From: Novosphingobium sp. SCN 66-18
GTDB taxonomy: Bacteria; Pseudomonadota; Alphaproteobacteria; Sphingomonadales; Sphingomonadaceae
Direction: 5' to 3'
DNA length: 36,030 nt
NCBI GenBank assembly: GCA_001725355.1
Contig: MEGD01000032.1
Location: forward strand, 1-36,030
Shown here: piece by piece, positions 15,397-22,148 of the stretch
Layout of the letters: each line of letters opens with the position of its first letter
Position numbering within the stretch: the stretch's first letter is position 1
The notes under the pieces: generated by a model
What the model was told of the DNA's origin: nothing
The model's input: only the letters and a program-made list of their open reading frames with translations
The model's database searches: none
Translations under genes and position numbers: made by a program

Positions 15397-17993
15397 ATAA
15401 GAACGAAATCGTGCGCGGCCAGCGTGGCGGTGTTCTCGAAGTGTGCGAACAGCACGGCAGCCTGCGCCCCACTACCGTCCGCGTCATAGTAGAGATCGCC
15501 GCTGGCCTTGTCGTACAGCAGATGCTGATCCGGCGTCATCGCCTGCTTGCCGATCACGAAAGCGCCTTCGGCCAGCGCACCGCCATGGCCCAATGCCGAA
15601 AAGATCCCGCTGTCCAGCACCAGCTTGTCGGTTCCGCTCTTGAACGAACGGATGGTGTCCACGTCGCCATGGCCGATTGCCGTATCGAAGTAGATCGTGT
15701 CCACTCCACTACCGCAGCGGATGGTATCCGATCCGCTACCGCCGTGAAACTCCGTGGCGTAAGTCGCGCCGGTGAGAACATCGTTCCCGGCGGTTCCGGT
15801 CAGCTTGGCGGACAATGCGTTCCATTTGGCATCGAGATCAATCGTCTTGACGATATTGCCGGGGTCTATCCGATCGACATGGATACCGGTCAGCACACCG
15901 TTCGCGGAATAGGCATAGGTGGTCACCGCCGAATTGGCGACTTTCACCATGTCCCACGACAGGAGCTTGAAGGCACCGTCGTAATGCTGGGTAATCGTTG
16001 ATCCGTCCGATTGAACGATGGTCTTGTCCGCGCCGACAAGGTTGAAGGCGGCGTCGAAGTGCTGGGTGACCCCCAGTCCGGCCATCACCTTGTCCGCCCC
16101 GGTCAGAACGAAATTGGCATCAAAGTGCTGGGTAACCACGCCATCCGACTGGACGATGGTCTTTTCCGCGCGGACGAGCGCATCCGCGGCGTTATAGAAC
16201 TGCGTCACCGTGCTGCCGTCAGCCTGAATCACGCTGTGCTTCGTCAAGAGCTTCGCCCCGGACGCGTCGTACTCCGACGTCCAGATGGAGCCGACGGTGG
16301 AATAGTCCGAGACCGTGCTGCCCAGCGTCTTTCCGGCGCCGTCCTGATGCACAGTGGTGATCGCGCTATCCGCCTTGGTCGACGTGTCTACCGCAACGGC
16401 CTTGCCGGCCGCATCGAAGGTGGTGACCACCACATGACCATCCGCTTGATGCACGGTCTTCTTGGTCAGCACGTTGCCATAGGCATCGCGTTCTGTCGTC
16501 GTGCCATCCACGGTGGTGGTGGCCCATGCGGCCTCAAGCGCCTTGTTGGGCGCGCCGATCGTGGAAACCGTGGCGCCTTCGCCCGTCACCACCTTGGTCG
16601 TCTGCGATCCATCCGCGTTCTGCGTCGTCAGCGACAGATCGAGATTCTTGACGACCAGCCGGCCCGTGCCCGAGACGACTTCGGCCCCCAGTTCGACCGA
16701 TCCGACATATTCATCCGCCGAAACGATGTGCAGCGCCTGCAATGCCTTCAGGACCGCGGCCACATCGACCGTGGCGGTGGGCAGATCCTTGTCGAACACA
16801 ACCGCGGTATAGGTGTCCTTGTGATAGATCGTGGCGGTTTGGCCGTCGGGCGATACATACGTGCCGATGGCGGCGCCATAAGCCTCGAATGCTCCCTTGT
16901 GCACCCAGATCATCACTTCGTTGGTGATCGTGCTGGCGTTGCCACCGGGCTTGCTCGTCAACCAGATGTCGTAGGCGACGTTGAAGCCGGCGAGGTTGCC
17001 CGTATAGGCGAGATCCTGTTTGGCCGTGAACGCGGTGATGTCTCCCACACGCGCGGGAAAGACGTGCTCGGTATCCGTCGGATTCACGCCGGCCGGGTTC
17101 AGCGGACTAATGCCGAAGATGAGTTCCGGGAACGCCAGGATCGTGGGCGTCAGGCTGGTGGAAAGCGGTGCCGACCAGGAAAAGGTTGCCCCATCGGTCA
17201 CATTGCCGGGCGAGAACTGGGTCGTGACCATCACGTCCTTGCCCCAGGCCAGGCCGCTGATGTTCCAGGTGTTGTTCAGCGCATACCAGCCGTTGAAATT
17301 CCAGCCGGCGCCGGGCCGGTCGATCACGATGGCACCGTCGGCCGCCGAAACTGGCGCAAGCGGCAGATCGAAATCGGCCGCCGTCAGGCTCGACAGCGCC
17401 ACACCACGCAAGACAAGGGTTTCAGAGGATGACAACGTGACCTTGACATCCCCGCCGACCTGCTTCGAGCGGGCCAGCAGGTCATCGAACGACGTGATCG
17501 CATAGCCATCGAGATCGACCACATCCCATCCCGGCTGGAAGTTGACGATCGCGTCGGAACCATTCCCGGCGGCAACGCGGAACACGTCCGCACCCTTTCC
17601 GCCGACCAACACGTCGTTCCCGCCCAGGCCGTTGAGCGTGGCGCCCGTGTTGCCCGCGACGATCAGGTTGTCGAGATTGTTGCCCGTTCCCCAGTTCGAT
17701 CCCGCCGAAACGAGGTACAGGTTTTCGACATTGCCGGGCAGCGCCATGCCACCCCAGAAGCGGACGTAGATCGAATCCACCCCGCCGCCGGCATTTTCGC
17801 GTACCGTCGAAGCCGCGTCCCACAGGTTGTAGACGTCATCTCCGGCACCGCCGACGAGCGTATCGCCCGCTATGCTGTGGAAGATATCGTTACCTGCGGT
17901 GCCGTTGCGAACCCCGCCTGCCGATCCCGTAATCGTCCAGTTAGTAGTCTTGCCGGATTCCGGCATGACTTTTCCGATGGCATTGTAATACAT
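15393..17993 (-). CDS. RTX-type secreted protein with GH12-like endoglucanase domain
   Basis: 866 aa from the ATG at 17993 (a TTG at 18011 is in frame). Order: N-terminal calcium-binding RTX-like repeats (about 29-160, NGTAGNDIF, LVGGAGDDVY, NGLGGNDVLVGGKGADVF). A GH12-like domain follows (about 230-456), then nine degenerate repeats of about 24 residues (490-708). A second RTX block (LTGTAGNDVL, GGSGSDTI) and a C-terminal type I secretion signal ending DFVLI close the protein. GH12 hallmarks are YALNNTWN, FPELIFG, Glu359 in NEVMIWV (nucleophile position) and Glu438 in LGAEVVSGTG (acid/base position). GH12 enzymes cut beta-1,4-glucans and xyloglucan with retention. No Sec signal is seen; export by the ABC/HlyD pair at 4653-7720 is inferred. 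It could process the cell's own EPS or degrade plant glucans. Confidence 0.85.
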   Translation of the reverse strand: MYYNAIGKVMPESGKTTNWTITGSAGGVRNGTAGNDIFHSIAGDTLVGGAGDDVYNLWDAASTVRENAGGGVDSIYVRFWGGMALPGNVENLYLVSAGSNWGTGNNLDNLIVAGNTGATLNGLGGNDVLVGGKGADVFRVAAGNGSDAIVNFQPGWDVVDLDGYAITSFDDLLARSKQVGGDVKVTLSSSETLVLRGVALSSLTAADFDLPLAPVSAADGAIVIDRPGAGWNFNGWYALNNTWNISGLAWGKDVMVTTQFSPGNVTDGATFSWSAPLSTSLTPTILAFPELIFGISPLNPAGVNPTDTEHVFPARVGDITAFTAKQDLAYTGNLAGFNVAYDIWLTSKPGGNASTITNEVMIWVHKGAFEAYGAAIGTYVSPDGQTATIYHKDTYTAVVFDKDLPTATVDVAAVLKALQALHIVSADEYVGSVELGAEVVSGTGRLVVKNLDLSLTTQNADGSQTTKVVTGEGATVSTIGAPNKALEAAWATTTVDGTTTERDAYGNVLTKKTVHQADGHVVVTTFDAAGKAVAVDTSTKADSAITTVHQDGAGKTLGSTVSDYSTVGSIWTSEYDASGAKLLTKHSVIQADGSTVTQFYNAADALVRAEKTIVQSDGVVTQHFDANFVLTGADKVMAGLGVTQHFDAAFNLVGADKTIVQSDGSTITQHYDGAFKLLSWDMVKVANSAVTTYAYSANGVLTGIHVDRIDPGNIVKTIDLDAKWNALSAKLTGTAGNDVLTGATYATEFHGGSGSDTIRCGSGVDTIYFDTAIGHGDVDTIRSFKSGTDKLVLDSGIFSALGHGGALAEGAFVIGKQAMTPDQHLLYDKASGDLYYDADGSGAQAAVLFAHFENTATLAAHDFVLI
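15870..16526 (-). repeat. Nine degenerate ~24-residue repeats within the RTX-GH12 protein
   Basis: Units follow the pattern [I/V]-Q-[A/S]-D-G-x-x-x-T-x-x-[F/Y]-D-A-x-x-x-L-x-x-x-D-K-x. Clear examples are VQSDGVVTQHFDANFVLTG and VQSDGSTITQHYDGAFKLL. They resemble YD/RHS-type strand repeats. The best-conserved three units (residues about 613-683) also share DNA words such as the codons for VTQHFD. They probably form an elongated beta spacer between the catalytic domain and the C-terminal RTX block. Confidence 0.6.
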
Positions 17994-18072
17994 CGCTTGC
18001 GCCCCGACCAAGTTGGGTCGACTTATGGGGCAAGCGAATTGCGCTTAAGTTAGACGCAAAGGTAAACTGCGC

Positions 18073-18101
18073 ATTATATATTTGCCGCATGATAGTGCGG
18101 C
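18073..18101 (-). promoter_or_regulatory. Candidate promoter and inverted repeat upstream of the RTX-GH12 gene
   Basis: On the minus strand a perfect TATAAT lies at 18078-18073, about 80 bases before the start codon. Immediately upstream is an inverted repeat GCCGCA/TGCGGC (18084-18101, 6-base spacer) where a -35 would sit. No TTGACA-like hexamer is present, so the promoter may need an activator. The same repeat could serve as the 3' hairpin of the preceding acyltransferase gene. Confidence 0.4.
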
Positions 18102-18147
18102 CAGGCCCTCAAAGCAGGCTTCACCGGCAAGCCCACGCCGCGGACTT

Positions 18148-19260
18148 TCAGCCTTGGGCGCGTCCCGCTCCCGTCACCCGGAAGTGAGGCGATCGACCGG
18201 ATGCCCAAGCGAGCAGCGGCCGCTCCACAAGGCGATGCACGATGATCCCGGCAACGATCGCGCCCCCGACGAACACGAAGTACAGCCCGGCAAGTGGCAC
18301 ATGCGCCGCCAATGGGCGGGCGAGCCGAAACAGAATCAGCAACACGGGGTTGTGCACGAGATAGATCGAGAACGACGCGTCGCCCAGGGCTTCGGCAGCG
18401 CGCGACAGAATCGTATCTTCATGGGGAGCGACCAGCGCCAGCCACACGAGCGGCGCCGCCAGCGCAGTCCACGCCGCGGCCCGCCAAAGCCCGGAGGGGA
18501 TGGCGGTCGCTTCCACCACGACATCGGCCGCGATCACGGCGAAGGCCGCGACCAGCAGGCCCGCCCACGCCCGCGCACGCAGGATCGGCGCCGAGCGCAG
18601 ATAGAGGATGCCCAACAGGAAGCCGGCAGCGAACTGGAAGTTCGCACCAACTTCGCTGCCCATGAGCAGGACTTTCAGGAACTCTGCGGCAAGCGGTCTG
18701 TCCGCCAGCGCGGACAACAACCCGGCCTGGGACAGCGCGGCATAAACCAGCGGCGCCGCAAACCAGGCATAAAGCAGCCAGATCCGGCGCCTTGTTCCCA
18801 GCAAAGCCACCGCGAACAGGGCATAGAAGATCAGTTCGTGGCGCAGGGACCACAGCACATTGGGCTTCAGTTCCCCGACGGGCGACAGAACCAGTGCCCT
18901 CAGCATTGGCCCCCATTCGACCTGATGTGTTCCGGCATAGCTCAGGAGATTGTAGCCAAGGGTGCACAGCCACATGAACGGCACGATCCGCACGAAACGC
19001 CGCCAGGCGAACGTGCCCGTGGACACACGGGCGTCACCCTGCCCGTTCAGCGAAACAAAAACGATAATGAAGCCGCTGATGACGAAGAAGATCGAGACGC
19101 CGAAGGCCCCGGTGTCGAGGATGGGGAACGGACTGAGGCCGAAAAATTCGCCATGTCCCATCATGGTGTTCGCGTGCGACACCACGACCATCGACGCCGC
19201 AAGCCCCCGCAACAACTGGATGCCAACGAGGCGATGCCCCGAACCAGCCTGACCGCTCAC
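18148..19260 (-). CDS. Acyltransferase 3 family membrane protein (EPS acyl decoration)
   Basis: 370 aa, GTG start at 19260 with AAAGG upstream. The N-terminus shows the family signature: GIQLLRGLAASMVVVSHA with the catalytic-site His after the first helix segment, then GAFGVSIFFVISGFII. About ten hydrophobic segments follow, with RRFVRIVPFMWL between early helices. These enzymes move acyl groups such as acetyl or succinyl from the cytosol onto sugars on the periplasmic side. It lacks an SGNH domain, unlike the gene at 29861. It is divergent from the OPX gene and upstream of the RTX-GH12 gene on the same strand. The acyl donor and acceptor cannot be read. Confidence 0.9.
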   Translation of the reverse strand: MSGQAGSGHRLVGIQLLRGLAASMVVVSHANTMMGHGEFFGLSPFPILDTGAFGVSIFFVISGFIIVFVSLNGQGDARVSTGTFAWRRFVRIVPFMWLCTLGYNLLSYAGTHQVEWGPMLRALVLSPVGELKPNVLWSLRHELIFYALFAVALLGTRRRIWLLYAWFAAPLVYAALSQAGLLSALADRPLAAEFLKVLLMGSEVGANFQFAAGFLLGILYLRSAPILRARAWAGLLVAAFAVIAADVVVEATAIPSGLWRAAAWTALAAPLVWLALVAPHEDTILSRAAEALGDASFSIYLVHNPVLLILFRLARPLAAHVPLAGLYFVFVGGAIVAGIIVHRLVERPLLAWASGRSPHFRVTGAGRAQG

Positions 19261-19441
19261 CCGACCGCCTTTCCGATGTCATCCGGCCTTGCCGGCCTCG
19301 TCCCCGTCGTCGGCACTTTCACTCTCCTGAATCTGCCGGACGGTGTCGGGATCGTTGCCGCGCAGCAACGCCAGTGCAACATATTTCCCTGGGAGTCCGT
19401 CCTGAAACAAGACATCCCGCGATGCAACACATGGATAGTCA

Positions 19442-19470
19442 TTGTGATCAACGTCATACTGTTCTATACT
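19442..19470 (+). promoter_or_regulatory. Candidate sigma-70-type promoter of the OPX gene
   Basis: TTGTGA (19442-19447) and TATACT (19465-19470) are separated by exactly 17 bases and match the housekeeping consensus at 4/6 and 5/6 positions. Transcription would start near 19477, about 40 bases before the lipoprotein start codon. This argues against the longer reading frame that begins at 19374. Confidence 0.5.
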
Positions 19471-19517
19471 GCGAATGCGTAATATGTGACCCTGACATGA
19501 GGAAGACCGGACCGGGC

Positions 19518-20114
19518 ATGATGAAAGTTGTTGCTTTCCTTCGCATCCTGATCAGCGCAGTTCTGCTTTGCACGGTGACCGCCTGCGCGGGCGCGCCAGC
19601 ACAGGTCGTTTCCTCTGGCGATCGCTATGTCGCGAACGCGAACACGGATACCATCGAGGATTACAAGCTTGGCGCGGGCGACAAGATTCGGGTCACGGTC
19701 TTCAACGAACCAACGCTTTCCGGGGAATTCGCGGTCGGATCATCCGGCAACCTTTCCCTGCCGCTGATCGGTGACGTGCAAGGCACGGGCCGGACGCCGC
19801 AGGAAGTGGCCCTTGCCGTGCAAACGAAGCTGGCCGATGGCTATCTGCGCGATCCGAAGGTCAGCGTCGAGGTTATCAATTTCCGGCCCTTCTTCATTCT
19901 CGGGGAAGTCAAGGCGCCTGGCCAGTATCCCTATTCCGCAGGCCTGACGGTTCCCAACGCCGTCGCCACCGCGCAGGGCTTCACCCCGCGCGCAGCGCGC
20001 GGCATCGTCTATATCAGGCGGGCAGGCACCACCGAGGAAGTGGCGTTTCAAGTCAGTCCTGATCTTCGAGTTTTGCCGGGCGATACCATTCGCATCGGCG
20101 AGCGTTATTTCTAA
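19518..20114 (+). CDS. Short outer-membrane polysaccharide export (OPX) lipoprotein, Wza/GelD class
   Basis: 198 aa from the ATG at 19518 (19521 is equally possible); upstream codons lie in the promoter. A lipoprotein signal peptide ends in VTAC, with the lipidated Cys near residue 23. The Poly_export domain follows (YKLGAGDKIRVTVFNEPTL, then LPLIGDVQGTGRTPQEVALA), then one SLBB domain (FFILGEVKAPGQYPYSAGLT). The protein ends right after it, so the extra SLBB domains and the C-terminal amphipathic helix that make the Wza pore are missing. Such short OPX proteins need another outer-membrane component. The beta-barrel gene two positions downstream is the obvious candidate. First gene of a plus-strand run to 24961. 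Confidence 0.92.
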   Translation: MMKVVAFLRILISAVLLCTVTACAGAPAQVVSSGDRYVANANTDTIEDYKLGAGDKIRVTVFNEPTLSGEFAVGSSGNLSLPLIGDVQGTGRTPQEVALAVQTKLADGYLRDPKVSVEVINFRPFFILGEVKAPGQYPYSAGLTVPNAVATAQGFTPRAARGIVYIRRAGTTEEVAFQVSPDLRVLPGDTIRIGERYF

Positions 20115-20208
20115 CCGTTTTCTTCTGAATCGTTTTCTGCAGCACTCTTGAGTTGATAAAGTCGCACTGAGGGTCCCAGGCTGCATGACTTCTACAGGGG
20201 GTTGTAAA

Positions 20209-20664
20209 ATGCTGGGAAAAAATCGAGGAACCCGCCTGCTGGCGGCGGGATTGGCAACGGTATCGCTTCTGGCCATCGTGCCGGATTTCGCCATGGGCCA
20301 GAACGGAAGTGGCGCGCCGCAAAGCACCGAGACCTGCGCGCTGAGCGGCCCCGTGCTGTCCGAGTTCGCCAAGCTTCCGGCCAACGCGACGCTGGAGGAC
20401 TACGAAGGCGCCACCCTGTTCGCGGTGAGCCAGGTATCCTGTTCCAACGAGGCGGCCATTGCCGCCCTTGAAAGCCTTGCCGGCACGCCGTCGCTTTCCG
20501 CGGTGCAGCGGCAAGCCATCCTCAACGTCGCGGAAGCGCTCAAGCGCCGCACCCTGCGGCGAGGCACCGGGGCGATCAATGGCGGTGGCGATGGCTTTGG
20601 CAACAGCGCATTCGGCTCGCCCGTGGTCGGCGTTGGCGGCGGTTCTTCGAACTACACGTCGTAA
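20209..20664 (+). CDS. Small secreted protein of unknown function in the EPS export operon
   Basis: 151 aa from the ATG at 20209 (AGGGGG upstream; a start 24 bases earlier is less likely). The signal peptide covers residues 1-30, with cleavage probably after AMG. The mature part is a small helical domain with two cysteines (Cys43 and Cys78) that could form a disulfide, followed by a basic ALKRRTLRRG stretch. A glycine/serine/asparagine-rich tail (120-151) completes it. I do not recognise a family. It lies between the OPX lipoprotein and the outer-membrane barrel, all on the same strand with gaps of about 95-107 bases. A role in the export machine or at the cell surface is plausible by position only. 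Confidence 0.8.
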   Translation: MLGKNRGTRLLAAGLATVSLLAIVPDFAMGQNGSGAPQSTETCALSGPVLSEFAKLPANATLEDYEGATLFAVSQVSCSNEAAIAALESLAGTPSLSAVQRQAILNVAEALKRRTLRRGTGAINGGGDGFGNSAFGSPVVGVGGGSSNYTS

Positions 20665-20771
20665 GGCCACGCGCCCGCGCCGCGAAGGCCGCGCATTGAA
20701 GGATTAACTCTGCTGTCTGCGACCGGATCGTCCGCCCGGGTGGAGGTTTCGCGAACTGGGGAAACTACAAA

Positions 20772-22082
20772 GTGAAACGGTTCAACATCATCGGTTCGTT
20801 CACGCTGGCGCTCGTCGCCACGGCCGTGGCGACCTCGGCTCACGCCCAATCGGCGAGCGGTTCCGTCCTGATCGATACCGCGATACCGCCGGATTTCGAC
20901 AAGGGCCGCAACGTTAGCGTACAGGAAAAGGCTCGCCCGGATTACGATCCGCTGGGCATCAACGTTGGCTCCTTGAACGTTTTCCCCTCGCTGAGCACCT
21001 ATGCCGGACTCACCGACAACGTCCTGCTTTCCGGCAGCAACCGCGATACCGATGGCTTCGCCGGCATCAGCCCTGCGCTGCGCGTCGAATCCGACTGGAA
21101 CCGCCACCAGCTGCGCGCGCGCGCGCGTGGCGATTTCCAGCGCTTTTTCAGCACGCCGCGCCGCAACCAGAACAACTGGGATCTTGGCGTGCTCAGCCGG
21201 CTGGATGTACGTTCAGACATCGCCGTCACCCCGGAATTCCAGATCGGCCGCATCTATGAAACGCCATTCTCGGGCGGCATTCAGAGCGATTTTACGGTCC
21301 TTTCAAGCTACTTGCGCACCTATGCCGCCTTGCGGGGCAGCTATCAGGCCGGCCAGGCGCGCACGACGCTGGCCTTCGACTGGACCAATCTCGATTTCAG
21401 CACGATCAACGTGGGCAACGGCACGATCCGCAGCCAGCGGGACCGCAATCGCGAGGCATGGCGCGTCACCGGGCAGGTCGAGTACGCGCTTACCCCAAGC
21501 GCCACTGTCTTCGGCCAGTTGGGTTACGAACGCGTCGATTATGACAATCTGCTGCTCAGTGGCGCTCCCAACCGGTCATCGGATGCGGTCCGCTTCCTCG
21601 CGGGGATGAATCTCGATCTGGCGGGCCTGCTGCGCGGTTCGATCGGCGTGGGCTACACGCACCGCAAATATGATACCCCCTCGCTCTATCCCACGCTCGA
21701 TGGCTTCGCGGCGCAGGTCCGGCTGGAATACTTCCCGTCCGAACTCACCACGCTTTCGCTGTCCGCAAGCCGCACGATCGAGGATTCGAACATTCTGGGC
21801 ACGACCGGCTATTTCGACAACCGGATACGGGCACAGATCGATCATGAGATGCTGCGCAATCTTATCTTAAGCGGTTCGGTGGACTATTCGCACCAGAACT
21901 ATGTCGGAACGAACCTGAAGAATGATGTCGTCGGAGTTCGCGGGCAGGCTCGCTATCTGGCGAATCGCAGGCTGAATCTGAATTCGACGATTTCCTACAC
22001 CAGCCGCAACCGCAACGGGGCGGGGTTGGGTTCCGATTTCGACGAGTTCCGCGTCCTGTTCGGCGCAACGCTGCAATACTGA
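20772..22082 (+). CDS. Outer-membrane beta-barrel protein of the EPS export locus
   Basis: 436 aa, GTG start. A clean signal peptide (residues 1-26, cleavage after AHA) is followed by a segment of about 45 residues. The rest is repeating amphipathic beta strands with alternating hydrophobic residues, many Arg/Tyr/Asn turns and no helices. It ends in LFGATLQY with the C-terminal aromatic residue typical of barrels inserted by the BAM complex. Roughly 16-18 strands can be counted by eye. Barrels of this kind accompany short OPX proteins in other Gram-negative EPS loci and are thought to be the outer-membrane exit. It stands directly before the Wzc-type gene. It might instead be a porin-like uptake barrel, but the neighbourhood favours export. 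Confidence 0.85.
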   Translation: MKRFNIIGSFTLALVATAVATSAHAQSASGSVLIDTAIPPDFDKGRNVSVQEKARPDYDPLGINVGSLNVFPSLSTYAGLTDNVLLSGSNRDTDGFAGISPALRVESDWNRHQLRARARGDFQRFFSTPRRNQNNWDLGVLSRLDVRSDIAVTPEFQIGRIYETPFSGGIQSDFTVLSSYLRTYAALRGSYQAGQARTTLAFDWTNLDFSTINVGNGTIRSQRDRNREAWRVTGQVEYALTPSATVFGQLGYERVDYDNLLLSGAPNRSSDAVRFLAGMNLDLAGLLRGSIGVGYTHRKYDTPSLYPTLDGFAAQVRLEYFPSELTTLSLSASRTIEDSNILGTTGYFDNRIRAQIDHEMLRNLILSGSVDYSHQNYVGTNLKNDVVGVRGQARYLANRRLNLNSTISYTSRNRNGAGLGSDFDEFRVLFGATLQY

Positions 22083-22084
22083 TC

Positions 22085-22114
22085 TTGGTGCACCGCGGAA
22101 ATCAATGTTATAGT
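22085..22114 (+). promoter_or_regulatory. Candidate promoter of the Wzc-type gene with GTGCACCGC repeats
   Basis: TTGGTG (22085-22090) and TATAGT (22109-22114) are 18 bases apart. The -10 is preceded by TGT, giving an extended form TGnTATAGT. A 9-bp direct repeat GTGCACCGC occurs at 22088-22096 and 22113-22121, 25 bases apart, overlapping both promoter elements. GTGCAC is itself palindromic, so a repressor site is possible. The start codon is 35 bases further on. Confidence 0.45.
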
Positions 22115-22148
22115 GCACCGCACAATCGTCTGAGGAATCCATAGAGAC

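Noticed and set aside
16011-17432. 473-codon plus-strand frame
   Set aside because: Antisense to the RTX-GH12 gene, Arg/Gly/His-rich with no domain.
18082-19482. 466-codon plus-strand frame
   Set aside because: Antisense shadow of the acyltransferase gene; its product is dominated by Arg/Gln/His/Pro, typical of reverse-strand reading of GC-rich coding DNA.
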